Notes: generated by a model from the sequence alone, not told the origin. Positions 1 through 11,795 are shown, numbered from the stretch's first letter. The stretch: 64,000 bases of DNA from Ornithodoros turicata (GCF_037126465.1 NC_088202.1:26892213-26956212), one strand, 5' to 3'. A program made the numbers and translations.

Positions 1-945
1 AGGAACACGCGGCGACACGTAAACAACAGAGGAGGAGAATAATCTATCGTTTTAATTATCATAAAATCATCCTCGTGACTTAATCTAGTCGAACCCCATA
101 CAATTTTCATTCTAAGAGGTAATACAAATCTTACTTTGTTTTATGAATCCAACAGAGAAAATATATTAAGAAATGAACTTCACTGCATAGCACGATCCTA
201 GCCAACAACCAGCTCTAATAATATCTGCCCTGATTTGTTGAAGACAGGAGGCGTACGCGTGTTTTGTGACAGTTACGAACATTTTCGAGCGCAATAGGGA
301 AGATAAGTTGATTATTCCAACATTACACAATTTCTTATTAAGTAAACAGCATAGACATACAGAAATAATGAGAAACAAAACAATCAACAGCTAGCATTAA
401 TAGAGAGCCAAAACAATGCACAATCCAACATGTAAACAACAGACACATGCAGGAAAATAATTGAAAAAGAATCTATCAAAACGAGAAAAATGCACAGAGC
501 TAGCACTGAATAGCAGAGAAACACTTTGAACGGCACACCATCCAAACGTAAACAATAGCACACACGCAAGGAAATAATGAGAAACATGATCAACAGCTAA
601 TAGAGAACCAAAACTCATCACATAAACAAGAGGTATACAAAGGATAAATAACTGAAAAAGAATCTATTCAAAACGAGAAACATGCACGGAGCTAGCACTG
701 AATAGCAGAGAAACACTCTAAACGGCACATCTGCCAACGTGTAAACAACAGATAGAAAAAATCTATACCACTACAAAGATGTTATTCTTAATCAAAACAA
801 CAGAGTAATCTATCATTCAGAAAACCTGAAGAAAAAATCAAACTCATCAGAAAATAGACATGTTAAAAATGAACTTCACCACATAGCACGGTCCTAGCCA
901 AGAGCCAGATCTAATGATATCTGCCCTGATTTGTTGAAGACGGGT
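1..945 (-). repeat. Left inverted arm of the AT-rich island
   Basis: Bases 1-50 match the complement of 3688-3736 almost exactly. Bases 845-940 match the complement of 4156-4235, including a block that ends in the motif gaacttcaccacatagcac. The same block occurs a second time at 172-247. The arm therefore carries two divergent copies of a unit found once or more in the right arm. Confidence 0.75.
400..745. repeat. Direct repeat of about 192 bp inside the left arm
   Basis: The string gagctagcactgaatagcag occurs at 497 and again at 689, and the flanking sequence matches on both sides. Two imperfect copies with a spacing of 192 bp are visible. Confidence 0.7.
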
Positions 946-1077
946 GAACGTTATGAGCTAAAGACTTATAAAATTAAAGTATGTCCTTTCCATTTGTAGC
1001 GCCCGGATGCTATGACACTAAAATAATGTGATAATGTTTCTGTATGGCTACGGGAAATCTCGAGTATATTTTATGAA

Positions 1078-1740
1078 TTGGATCTACGTTTATGTGTGAC
1101 CTGCGCTGATCTGGTCATTATAATTAATATAACATATCTTCCATTGTGTTTATGCATAATGCTCATTTTCATTGTATATTGGTTAAGCACTTCTGATGGC
1201 GATTGTGTGATCCGCTTCTCCCAAAATCTGATTGCCACTTGGAAATTATTTCATATATGTTTGTGTGTCGTCTGTTACGAAGACTACGTGATTAGAAATG
1301 TAGACTTGGCCTGCACGTCACGCTCGTACAATCTTTCGTTTGCATTGTGGCATGTGATAATAGATTCGCTTTTCGCGAAGGCTTCGTATTATCTCCCTGG
1401 CACTGAACCCGAATGCGATTGTAAAAGTCGATGACACTGTGTCGCGAACGGTTTGAGTTATCCCGCCGCAATCAGTTATCTTGCCTTATTTCCCGTTTTG
1501 CCATATCTTGGACGGCTCATTTTTCCTATCCAGTCATACAAACGGACAACTGTGCTGACAAGCATAATTATTTATTTGTTCCGTACTCCAATCGAGTTGC
1601 TTGTCAAAGACGTCTTTTCTTCTTCTTTTACTATGTCTGGGCTAGTGCAACTGATTGAGAAATATGATAAGTTTTCACATGAGATTAGTGATCCTTTTTG
1701 TAATCTTAGAGTGATGTATCATGTCTCTAAATTTCAATGA
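1078..1740 (+). CDS. Two small plus-strand ORFs of the AT-rich island, unrecognised
   Basis: Two open frames lie head to tail: 1078-1434 (118 codons, Cys- and hydrophobic-rich, with a plausible membrane segment near its residues 13-35) and 1453-1740 (95 codons, in a different frame). They point toward the minus-strand ORFs at 1990-2849, so the interior is organised convergently. I recognise neither product. The AT-rich composition makes chance ORFs of this length less likely but does not rule them out. Confidence 0.2.
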
Positions 1741-1989
1741 CCGATTCTTCGCGGGCAATTCTATCCTTGGGGTGTTGAACTTGTACAGAGTGTAGTCGAG
1801 TAAAACCTATTTGGTGGTTAGGTCTCGTTCCATATGAGAATTCTTACACAAAGTGTGGAATATTCGTTTCCTTAGCGATCACTGTTCTCAGCCTAGCCAT
1901 GCTAAATGCAAGGTGTTTTTCATTGTGATGCGTAGAATTCATTATAATGATGACAAAGATTACATTTATTGTTTCAGTTATACACTTGT

Positions 1990-2403
1990 TTATTTCGATA
2001 AATTACAGTTCTCTTTCAAGCTCTGAAGTTTTCGTTTGTTGTCGTCATTGATGAATTCCGAAGACATTAAATGGTTTATTCTGATTATTGGGCGCTTGAA
2101 TCCAGCGTTGATTAACTCATGTGATATGCTGTCGCCATGTTTGTATTGCTTCAACAACTGGCACTTTGTCGCGATGAACTTGCACAGTCTCTTATTGATG
2201 TTTCCTTTCTTTGTATGAAGATTCTTGAATGGCGTACAAGAGAGTATTAGATGAAAATCGTCCGGTGGTCCACCGCAATTGATATGTTGGTTGAGTTTCA
2301 ATAAATGATGGTACATCAGACCTTGCACAACAATATTCACGACATTCACGACATCACTGACTGGTAGAATAAAATAATTGCGTTTGCCGTGGTAGTGGAA
2401 CAT
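1990..2403 (-). CDS. 137-codon ORF in the AT-rich island, unrecognised
   Basis: This is an open frame of 137 codons in AT-rich DNA. It starts 16 bp after the stop of the neighbouring ORF on the same strand. The product is basic, with many Asn, His and Lys residues. No signal peptide or obvious motif is visible. The tight spacing to its upstream neighbour resembles compact viral or transposon gene order. I do not recognise the family. Confidence 0.35.
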   Translation of the reverse strand: MFHYHGKRNYFILPVSDVVNVVNIVVQGLMYHHLLKLNQHINCGGPPDDFHLILSCTPFKNLHTKKGNINKRLCKFIATKCQLLKQYKHGDSISHELINAGFKRPIIRINHLMSSEFINDDNKRKLQSLKENCNLSK

Positions 2404-2419
2404 ATCACGTGATAAGATT

Positions 2420-2849
2420 TTATGTAATTTCCTTCTCAGATATGTGTAATTTCAACAAATTCGTAATGAATCGTGCGATGTAGACCGCTTGTATATGATA
2501 ATTTGATCCGACTGCTTTCTTGATGAATGCAATGCCCATTGCAATGATTAGAATTACATCTGGACTAGTGTATTTCAATTCTTCGTTAACAAACCTCGAA
2601 AACTCCGCCATCAATCCCAGTGGCCCTTCCGACGTTGATGTGCAGATATTTTTATAAGTATTGTAGATTCGGCATATAAATTCTTGCACCTTCAGTTCTG
2701 TAATTTGTACCATATCTCCGAATACGACCATGTCTAGGACGTATTGAAAGGCAGCGATAATAGAATCGTTTCGCGGCTCTTCCTTTTCGAAGCAGTTTTT
2801 TTATAACATCTTCCCACGATTTATGGCAGCGAGTACAAAATCTGTCCAT
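2420..2849 (-). pseudogene. Frameshifted ORF pair in the AT-rich island, unrecognised
   Basis: Two overlapping frames on the minus strand read as parts of one protein. One (2652-2849) begins MDRFCTRCHKSWED, with a CxxC pair. The other (2420-2731, open upstream to about 2770) encodes about 115 residues of helical, hydrophobic sequence including TSPDVILIIAMGIAFIKKAV. A frame change near 2750 would join them, so the gene is broken or contains a small intron. Family unknown; a virus-like origin is only a guess from composition and compactness. Confidence 0.35.
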
Positions 2850-3687
2850 CTTTCAATGTAGAGCAAATATCTCTTCTGTTTTCAAGTGCACGTCCGTCTA
2901 CACTTAATTAAAAGCATATGTATGTTTATTTTATTGATTAAAATTTTATTATCTGGTTTAGAATGCCATAATCTCCACTTGTCGTGAGAATTATTGGTTT
3001 TATTTTGTTTCAAGTATTCACTCGACTGATATTCTATGAGTTGTGAACTTACTGCCCTAAATAATTATTGTCTTGTATTTGTTTCAATTGTTCACTCGAT
3101 TGACATAAGTAAGTACCTCTAAGATGGGAATGCCTCATAACTCTGAGTTGCATTTCACATTTGATATTTCTGTGTGGTTCATTAGAAATTTCTGTTGCAA
3201 GATATTACAAAAATTGATGTAATTAAATTTGTTTCTTGTTTTTGATTGAGTATCGTTGCTACCAATTAATAATTTGGACTTTCTCTACATGTTCAATAAC
3301 AATATCGCATCTCAAGAAACTTAGTCGACTTGTCAACCACTTTGACGAAAGATTTCCGTTTCAGGGAAAGGATGCGAAAAGATAGCGACCCCCGCGAGTG
3401 ATATCGACATCTATTTGCGCTGCACAATAAAATATATCGCCTTTCAACTCTCTCTTATCTGACCTCTAGAGCGTTCTGTTTGCTGGACGAAGGAATATAG
3501 CCCCCAACCATTTGAGTGATAAAGCATGCGCAGTGCTTTGGCCATATAGATAGAGACATAAAGTCTCCCGGCTTTGAGGAAAAGAGTAAAAACAGTGCAT
3601 ATTTCCTACGTCTTGGATACCTCCATTAAGGTTTGTAGTGTTTGTTAGAATGAAAATTGTATATTGGTCGATTTTATGGTGGTTCAA

Positions 3688-5200
3688 TGATAGATTATTT
3701 TCCTCTGTTGTTGTTTACGTGTCGCCGCGTGTTCCTCTGTTCTTCAGCGTTAAGTCTGTGCTATTTCACCTTTTGATAAATTGATTAGTTATTATTTCTC
3801 TATGTGTTGGATGGTGCGCAGCTTTGGCTCTCTATTAATTGTAGCTGTTGATTGTGTTGTTTCTCGTTATTTCCTTACGTCTATGCTGTTCACTTAATAA
3901 GAAATTAAAAGTTGAGTAATGTTGGAATATGAAACTGAGATTCCCTATTGCGCTCGAAATGTTATGACAGATATTCACGCTATTGCAATGATGGTTCTCA
4001 CGTATGGGAATATTAGACTTTTTATAATACAACTTGTAATTTGATTGTCATCATATTGATTAAGAATATCTTCTTTGTAGTGGTATAGATTTTATTTCCT
4101 CGTGTCGTTCTTGTCGTTCGTGTTCCATGGTCTTCCATACATCTATTGGCACCCGTCTTCAACAAATCAGGGCAGATATCATTAGATCTGGTTATTGGCT
4201 AGGAGCGTGCTATGTGGTGAAGTTCATTTTTTAATATATTTTCTGATGAGTTTGATTTTTTCTTCTGATTTTCTGAATGATAGATTACTCTGTTGTTTTG
4301 ATTAGGAATATCTTCTTTGTAGTGGTACAGATTTTATTTCCTCTTGTGTTCGTGTCGTTTGTTTTGTTTATTGGCTAGGAGCGTGCTATGTGGTGAAGTT
4401 CATTTTCAACATGTCTATTTTCTGATGAGTTTGATTTGTTCCTTCTGATTTTCTGAATGATAGATTACTATGTTGTTTGATTAAGAATATCTTCTTTATA
4501 GTCGTATAGATTTTATTTCCTCTTGTGTTCGTGTCGTTCTTTGTTCTGTTTGTTGGCTAGGAGCGTGCAATGTGGTGAAGTTCATTTTTAACATGTCTAT
4601 TTTCTGATGAGTTTGATTTTTTTTCTTCTGATTTTCTGAATGATAGATTACTATGTTGTTTTCATCAGGAATATCTTCTTTATAGTGGTATAGATTTTAT
4701 TTCCTCTTGTGTTCGTGTCGTTCTTTGTTCTGTGTGTTGGATAGGAGCGTGCTATGTGGTGAAGTTCATTTTTAGCATGTCTATTTTCTGCTGAGTTTGA
4801 TTTTTTCTTCTGATTTTCTGAATGATAGATTACTATGTTGTTTTGATTAAGAATAACTTCTTTGTAGTGGTATAGATTTTATTTCCTCTTGTGTTCGTGT
4901 CCCATAGTCTTCCAGAGTCTCTGCTGTTCACAGTTAATTACATACAACTATCAGAACTTCCCACTATTGCATTGATGGTTCTCACGTATAGGAATATTAG
5001 ACTTTTTATAATAGAACTTATAATTTTGTTTATAATCATGTTGATTAAGAATATCTTCTTTGATTAAATGTGGTGACTGTTTCTCGTTTTGATATGGTGT
5101 AGCTATTATTTCCCTACATGTTGGATGATTTGTTCTCTATTAATGTTATGTGTTGATTCGAATTATTTCCTCATGTCTGCGCTATTCACTTCATAAGAAA
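3688..5200 (+). repeat. Right inverted arm of the AT-rich island
   Basis: This arm mirrors the left arm (1-945) but is longer because one subunit is amplified four times. Its outer part (4920-5200) repeats motifs of the 3780-4080 segment in the same direction. Confidence 0.7.
4190..4905 (+). repeat. Tandem array, four units of about 180 bp
   Basis: The core gtgctatgtggtgaagttca recurs at 4207, 4383, 4565 (one base changed) and 4749, giving spacings of 176, 182 and 184 bp. Each unit also contains tgatagattact and ttcctcttgtgttcgtgtc. The left arm carries this longer unit only once, so the array expanded on one side. Confidence 0.85.
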
Positions 5201-5586
5201 CTGATTAATTAAATTTGTGTCACGTCGCAATATTAAAGTTAGCTTGCATATCATGCTCCAAATTACTTACTTAATTACTTGTGTTATCACTTCTGATTCA
5301 TTGAAACCTTGTGTGATTACAGTTAATAACAAAAATATTGTGTTTGATCTGTGATACCTATTCAATGCTATTGTATCGTACCTTTAATAAGTATATTCTT
5401 TGTATTGTGTTCCTTCTGCTTCAGGTTTTTTTAGCTGGGTTTTTCCCATTCACACAGAGTCACGGCATAATTCCTTGCACTAATGATTTTAATAAATATA
5501 TTTTCACTTGTACTTTTGTGTATGGCTATCCTTTGCATGTCTCTGCATGTAAACCGCTCACCTGTTGTATCGGAAAAAATATGTGA

Positions 5587-5830
5587 AGTCGGCCAAAGAA
5601 GACTGCCCAGGCTGAAAAATACGCTACGATGAGCGCACGCGCAGCCCTCCCCCGCCGATAAGCGCGCGGACAACCCTCCGCACACGTGCCGCGCGGGGAA
5701 AAATACGCGCAGGGCTCAGGGGCAGGGGTGCCGTAGTTACTCACCCCCGAAGCCTGGATATGCCCCCTTACTACTACCGCGCTCCAATTCAACAAGGGAT
5801 CCAGAAGCACTCTTACCTTGCTGAGTAGAA
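5587..5830. other. GC-rich segment abutting the AT-rich island
   Basis: Composition changes sharply here. The stretch is rich in CG dinucleotides and in GCGCG runs, with the motif aaaaatacgc appearing twice. I see no gene in it. Confidence 0.5.
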
Positions 5831-5847
5831 ATCCAGCGAACCGGTAG

Positions 5848-6384
5848 AATGTAGGAAGGGAGTTGCCTCAGGACAGAAGCCGCCGATATTTCGAACAGAG
5901 ACTGTTCTTCTTCTGGGCACCGTCCTCATCATTGGCATGGTATTTAAAGGGTTAGGTGTGACGTGTTTAAAGGTTCATGCGAATTGTGGGTCAACAGCCC
6001 GGAGGGAAGAAAGGTTCCGTACGGGCTTTTACGGCCGGAGTGAATGGCTGCTTTGTTAGAGTGTGGAGGGGATAATGTGAACGTAGTGATCTAGGCTACA
6101 GACCGGTTACAGAAAAATGGAAGGTTTACGAACACGTGGACGAAACGGGACAACAGGCAAGAATTGGCAAGCATAGCGAAAGATAAGGGGGAGGTCCTTA
6201 TCTTTCGCTATGCTTGCCAACCTTTCTTCCCTCCGGGCTGTTGACCCACAATTCGCATGAACCTTTAAACACGTCACACCTAACCCTTTAAATACCATGC
6301 CAATGATGAGGACGGTGCCCAAAAGAAGAACAGTCTCTGTTCGAAATATCGGCGGCTTCTGTCCTGAGGCAACTCCCTTCTTAC
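5848..6384. mobile_element. Fold-back element with two nested palindromes
   Basis: About 170 bp at 5848-6018 are repeated inverted at 6212-6384, for example gaggcaactcccttct against its complement. Inside, 6166-6188 and 6197-6220 form a second, nearly perfect inverted repeat with an 8-base loop. This is the structure of a fold-back or MITE-type DNA element. No ORF belongs to it. Confidence 0.75.
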
Positions 6385-6485
6385 CTTGCTTGCATTCCCT
6401 TTTGAACCCCTCGTCTCACCATGTCAGCGGTCCATTGGCGGGAAGCCAGTGGAGTCATGAGGCGTCGAAATACGGAACGACAATC

Positions 6486-7232
6486 TCATTTCAGCACCGT
6501 GATACACGTCCGTCTCCGAGACGAGAGAGCTGCTTCTGCGGTGCTGTCGGCCTGTTCGTGCCCTTCGACACCGCAATGCGCTGGAACCCATTGGAGAACA
6601 AGCCTCTGCCCTTCTTTGCAGACAAGGTTATAAGCCATTAACCCATCCATCACCAACAATGCGGATGAGCCTCGGGTGCCAGAATTTGCAGTTGCTTGCC
6701 TCGCAGATGTAGAGCCAGTGAACACGACCAATTCCCGCGGGGTAAAAGCAACGATGTGCTGCAGAAAGAAAAGTATGACATAGAGTTGCGCAGCTCTGGG
6801 TGTGGTTTGACGCGAAAGGCGCCTACGCCTTCCACTACGTCTTCGGGTGGGATGACGAATGCCGAGGCGGACTTGCCATTCCGAGATGCGCCACCGGTGT
6901 ATGCTGCGGCAGAGGTTAAAAACTTCGCGCCTACCAGAGCATAAAAATGGGCTCGAAGGACTTGAGGAGGAACCTGATCTACAACAACAACAGTAAAGCG
7001 CCAACCGCATAAGGCGTTTGCGCCTGCACTGCGCGTACACTGTTTGCGAGCGGCAGTGCGTCTCGCTTTTGCCAACGTCAACCGACGTGCATGCAGCGTT
7101 TCTATAGCGGCGGATGGACGGCGTCCCACGCGAACGTTTTCGTAATCCCACAGGGAAAGAAACGTAACTCTACGTACCTTACTCCTCCATACTGGAAATT
7201 GTTGGAGCCGGCAGTTGTTGCTTTTTACGAAC
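6486..7232 (-). pseudogene. LINE RNase H domain remnant (I/R1-type)
   Basis: Two overlapping minus-strand frames contain pieces of a retrotransposon RNase H. Recognisable pieces are GKSASAFVIPPED, AFTPRELVVFTGS and the C-terminal block LQWVPAHCGVEGHEQADS, which is typical of LINEs of the I superfamily. Frame changes are needed to read across it, and the expected TDGS motif appears as TGGA. No reverse transcriptase remains upstream. It is a dead 3' fragment. Confidence 0.7.
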
Positions 7233-7234
7233 AC

Positions 7235-8545
7235 GATTTCTTAGGCATCGACAAAAGAAAGCCGAATATGAAGGAAACGCCTCGCATCGCATCTACACGC
7301 GAAACATGGAAAACGTATAGTTGCTGGTATTAAGATGTTTCCTTTGATGCCTAACGTAACTCGTACGTGAATTCATCGATGCTGCAGCTTACATTTGTAC
7401 GTCATCTGCGAAAAAAAAAAGAAAAACAAGAACGCGTAACTCACACCTAGCGACATAAACAATTATGGTACACCCAATAAAAGGCGTATTCCTCACACAA
7501 CAATGACGAACATAGCAAGAATCACGAGAACAACACAATACCGACTGCATGAACACAGCAATGCTTTTGCTGCCATAATTGACGCACGAGCTGGATGGTA
7601 GTAGTAACCGACATTACGAACACCAGTGACAGTGTTCGTTTTTTGCCTGCGGGATGATAAGTAGGAAACACGATTTCCCTATTCTAAGAAATGCATGAGA
7701 AGAAGCGCAAACTATCCCTCCATTACCGGAGCTATTATCAGCGACAGACATCCAGCACTACGAGAACAGAAAGTGCTGTATACATACCAACGCTTCAACA
7801 GGACCTCAGGACAGACGAAGAGAAAGGCGAAACGACACGACGGTTGCCACGGCGTGCGTCGGCTCTTTGAAATGTTCCTGCGCTGTTCCTTTCTTCGGTT
7901 CTTGGGTTCTTCTCCGGGATACCTGACTGCTGCAAAAAATAATCCGACCCTCCACGGCGGAGACCGCCCCAACAACCATTTTTCTTTCGTTTTACCGAGC
8001 AGCCCTGTTAAAAACCATGTCTACCATGATTCTGTAAATTTCTGTGTTTCTACAGAGTGTTCTTAAGCATTGAACTCCACCAACAAGCCCCACTCGTCAT
8101 ACACAGCTTACTTTTCAGGAACAATACGGCAGCGGTCACCACTGTTCGAGGAGCCCTCTATGTAGAAGGCTGTAGGGAGGTTCATTTTTGGCACGGGTGA
8201 CAGAGACAGCGGCAGACAGAACAGCAAGACAACTGCCCACTTCAGCATCACTCCTGCCCTTTCAGACCAGAACGAAGACCCAGACCCCCGATGTTGCGCT
8301 GTCGGAATATGTGTATGGAAACGCTTGCACGTTGCAGGAATGCTTCAGTGTACGATCATAAAGAAAAGGAGAAACATAATATCTTAGTAACCCAAGTGTT
8401 CCGTAAAAATCACCAATCGTAAATCACCTTTGTATTCTGGTTGAGATAATTTACAGTAATCTGAAAGATCCCTTAGGAGTACATACCACATAGGGGCAAA
8501 ACTGGCCTGCCGCAGGGAAACATCCCACATCATCATCATCCATTC
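7235..8545. other. Unassigned stretch
   Basis: Several 60-120-codon open frames occur on both strands but overlap each other and show no recognisable motif. An A-rich run lies at about 7410-7425. I see no gene or clear repeat boundary here. Confidence 0.5.
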
Positions 8546-8550
8546 ATCTA

Positions 8551-8568
8551 TGTTGTTGTTGTTGTTGT
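8551..8568. repeat. (TTG)n microsatellite
   Basis: Six uninterrupted TGT/GTT units lie immediately before the decamer-palindrome array. Confidence 0.9.
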
Positions 8569-8574
8569 GGCCTG

Positions 8575-8696
8575 CCAATATTGGACCATAACGGCGACAT
8601 TGTCTTGCCAGTATTGGGTTCCAATGTTGGACCATATTGCGCCACTATTGGCAATCTAGATTGTCAATGTTGGTTCCAATGTCGGTCCAATCTTGG
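8575..8696. repeat. Array of CCAAtattTGG-like decamer palindromes
   Basis: Seven related decamers occur in 122 bp: ccaatattgg (8575), ccagtattgg (8608), ccaatgttgg (8621), ccactattgg (8642), tcaatgttgg (8664), ccaatgtcgg (8676) and ccaatcttgg (8687). Each is a perfect or near-perfect palindrome. Spacing is irregular, so this is not a simple satellite. Confidence 0.8.
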
Positions 8697-8699
8697 TGT

Positions 8700-9530
8700 G
8701 CTGCCTGGATATCGCTATTCCTGTGTCAACAACTGAGACAAGTTCTAAAACATTCCCACGTTGCTATCGCACTGAAGCGCAGCATCCCATCGTATACTCT
8801 CAGGGAGTGCCAAATACCGCTTCGTTTCACATTTAAACCACCCCGCATGTCTACCAGTTCCCTTCCTTGGAAAACTTTGAAATGCTAGAGAGACACTATT
8901 TCGTTACTGACTGAAATGGAACTTGATGATCCCGTCCACCAACCTAAAAATTTCGCATTGACACTGTTTGGAGAAATTTTGCGGCCCCCAACCGTAACCT
9001 CTCCCTCCCAAGCCACATGAGCACAGAAGACCTGGCGATATTTCTAAATTTCGCCTTGCTCCAGTAGTCCCACTGAGTCTTTTCACTCAAAATGAAGCTG
9101 GGCCGTTCCACGCCAAACGATCCAGGTGCCGCTCGACCTCCCCTAGAATTTTATGCGAATTTTTTTTCCTTATGACTCAGAAAGCAACAGAATATTGGTC
9201 TTTGCTAACGAAATTGAAATTTATGGGGTGCAGAGCCCCTCAAAGACGCAGTGCTTGGCGAAAACCTATGTCGTTTTAAGCAGGCATTACGGCCCGCGTA
9301 AAGCACGGAGCGTGTTACAAAGCATATTGTTTGATAGGGGAGAGTTCATTTTACTAAATGAAAGAGATTTTCACCATCGCACTCGACGAGCTCGACGCTT
9401 GTGGCATGTACGAAATTTGCTAAGTTTGTGCAAGTTTACAAATTTTTTGCAGTACAAAATTGAAGAGTTTCTTCTCAAAAATGTTTTGTCGAATAGCTTT
9501 CATGTTGTACTTTAAGCACAAGAAAAATCC
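8700..9530. other. Unassigned stretch
   Basis: A 120-codon plus-strand open frame at 9153-9515 shows no recognisable domain and no coding-like features. Nothing else stands out. Confidence 0.4.
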
Positions 9531-9540
9531 AACTCCGCTA

Positions 9541-9785
9541 GTTAGCACTGTTTTCACGTTCTAAGAAGTTTTAAACTCGAAGTTTACATTTCCGGCGCGT
9601 AATTGAATTTTCGAATTCTCGACGTCGCCAATCGCTCTAACTCCGTGAGTTAGCACTGTTTTCACGATCTGAGACGTTTTAAACTCGAAGTTACCATTTC
9701 CGGCGTATGGTTAAATATTCGAATTCTCGATGTCGCTAATCGCTCTAACTCCGCTAGTTAGCACTGTTTTCACGTTCTAAGGTTT
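9541..9785 (+). repeat. Tandem repeat with a 108-bp period
   Basis: The phrase gttagcactgttttcacg recurs at 9541, 9649 and 9757, exactly 108 bp apart. Two full units and the start of a third are present, and units 1 and 2 differ at scattered sites. The unit also contains aactcgaagtt and cgaattctcga. Confidence 0.9.
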
Positions 9786-10009
9786 TGCGCACCGTTCTCA
9801 CGTTCACGTTCTAAGTGTTTGCACGTTTTCACGTTTGCAATCCAACTCTGCGAGGTATAAGCCGCAGTAAAAAATCGGAGAGTTCTGAAGATTCGACAAA
9901 ATGCACATTTTCGACCGAAAAATTCGGTGTGAGGAGGTTGGGATAGATGCGTGATCAAGGTGTCATTCGATGCATCGTCTTCCTAGCAAGACGTCGCAAA
10001 ATTGTATCA

Positions 10010-10450
10010 GACGTACTTTTTGTTATACTCAAATAACTTTTCTTTAATTGACGGTAACTTCGCAAACGTCTATGCGCGATGCGGCGCGTCCTAGCGAAGG
10101 AACAACGGGGCGGGTCACTCAAGAAACACTAGATGAAAAGAAAACACTACTACACAGTCCCATTATTGAAGAGCAAATAACGATTGCAAATACGTGTTTC
10201 CTTCCTTCGAGACCGGACGGTTGTGTAGTGAAGCTGGCCATCTTGTGCACCAACGAAACTTTTAGCCAGCTCACGGTGCTGGTAAGTGAGAGATAAGGAA
10301 AAACATGACGATAAGGGTCCATTCAGGCGTTTTGGCACTATATGGTTGATTTTTGTGCTTGTGGAAGCCGGCATCCGTCAGTCGAGTGGTTGATATGAGT
10401 AGAGTAATCACAGCATGAACAGTGATCAAGTACTGCCTGTACCGAGCACA
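10010..10450 (+). repeat. Dispersed repeat, copy A
   Basis: About 440 bp here are repeated in inverted orientation at about 31625-32120. Shared stretches include the region around ctagcgaaggaacaac, the phrase acgaaacttttagccagct and the phrase gccggcatccgtcagtcgag. No coding potential or diagnostic ends are visible. Confidence 0.75.
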
Positions 10451-10697
10451 AGCGCAGAACGCTTTCACCAGTAAGTGCTCCAGATGTGTCATTGATCCTT
10501 TCTCTTTTTTCTTTTTTCTGTGCATTCTGTTATGTGCACTGTGTTAACTCATTCCGGTATTGGGAACACATCCTTTTAGCTGTTCACACCTCTTGCACGT
10601 ATATAAAACTTACTTAGTAGGTGTGACGTAAGATCTTTTCGCTGCGCGCGAACATTTGAGATGTACGTCAACCATTAAATATTTTGTCAGTCACTGA

Positions 10698-11475
10698 CTA
10701 ATTCCAGCGAATTTCGACCAAGCAAGGAACCTGACCATCTCCAATTTTTTTTAAATATATTCTTCACGGGACGGGAAAGGATGAAAAATGCGCCTATATT
10801 TAAGCCCCAACCTTCAGCCATTTTCGAGGGAGAGGGAAAGAAAGAAATTTGTCGAAATGTGACCCAGTCGTTTCGGGTTACTTTGCGGGCTTTTCAATTG
10901 AGAACTATGCGGTTCTAACAGCCACAATTTTTTTTAACCTACTCACTACTACATGAACAACACACTTTCTTCTTCTGGTCCATTTGTATGGGAAACTTTT
11001 TTCGTAAAAAAAAATGGCAAAGTCGCAGGAAAACGCGAAAAACGCCGTTTTTCAGACCTTTCCTGTACTGACGCTGTTAATCGGAGAGTAATGAAACCTA
11101 CACCATTCGTTTTGTCATTGCATGCCCTATCTGTTGATACCATTTTCATTGTTCTAGAGTTAATCTTCTAGAAGCAGATTGTAGTAATCCCACAGGCGGT
11201 ATCGCGATTTAGCTGTATTTCGGCCGGCCGCTAGCAAAAAATGGCCGTCAAAAAGTTACGGTTTTTTTATATGTTGCGCAGAAGCCCTTTCCTAACACAG
11301 AGAAAAAAATTAAGATTCATATTTGATTGTCGGTGACGCTTCCATTTTTTAAAGTGACAGTGTGCACGCGCGCTGCGCGCTGTCCCTAGGGGGTACTCTC
11401 CCGCAGCTGGTCGGCGTTACGGTCGCCAAGGGCGGACGCGATTCAGTGAAATCAAGTTAAAATCGCGGTTATCGC
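10698..11475 (+). repeat. T1 left terminal inverted repeat
   Basis: Matches the complement of 19030-19827 along its whole length. Examples are the ggacgcgattcagtgaaatc segment and the tttaagcccc segment. Small indels and substitutions are scattered throughout. Short open frames inside it are mirrored in the right arm. Confidence 0.85.
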
Positions 11476-11795
11476 TCATATCCCAATCGCGGACACCATC
11501 GATACATATCAACAGAGTTCGTGCTTCCTCAAGACCGTGGGAAGCCTTATGTCTAAAGCTTTCTCACGGACCAACTTTTTTGAACAACTGGTGATGATAC
11601 CTCATTGGCCGCTTCCAAGAGCCGCTGCTTTTGTGTTCAAAGGCACGATGCTAAAGCTGGCCTTGATGGAGGATATTGACAGATATCGCTCTTCGCCAAA
11701 ATTGGTCAAGACTGGATCAAGCGGTTGACCCATGTGAATGACGGCGCCTAAATTGCACAAGAAGAAAAAAAAGTCGTACTAAGGACTTCCAGTGC

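Larger units (their letters stand above)
1..5586. mobile_element. AT-rich island with long inverted arms (unclassified element)
   Basis: The sequence from base 1 is the reverse complement of the sequence ending near 3736, and homology continues outward through the left arm (to about 945) and the right arm (about 3688 to 5200). The 2.7-kb interior is strongly AT-rich and holds small convergent ORFs. At about 5587 the composition switches abruptly to GC-rich DNA, which suggests an element boundary. The left boundary lies at or beyond the window edge. It could be a fold-back DNA transposon or a degenerate endogenous DNA-virus-like element. No transposase motif was recognised, so the class is open. 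Confidence 0.55.

Noticed and set aside
1..5586. Calling the AT-rich island a densovirus or other named virus
   Set aside because: Inverted ends and convergent ORFs are suggestive, but no replication or capsid motif can be identified.
7695..8066. 123-codon plus-strand ORF
   Set aside because: Overlapped by a comparable frame on the other strand, with no motif.
9153..9515. 120-codon plus-strand ORF
   Set aside because: No recognisable domain, atypical composition and no supporting neighbour. Probably chance.
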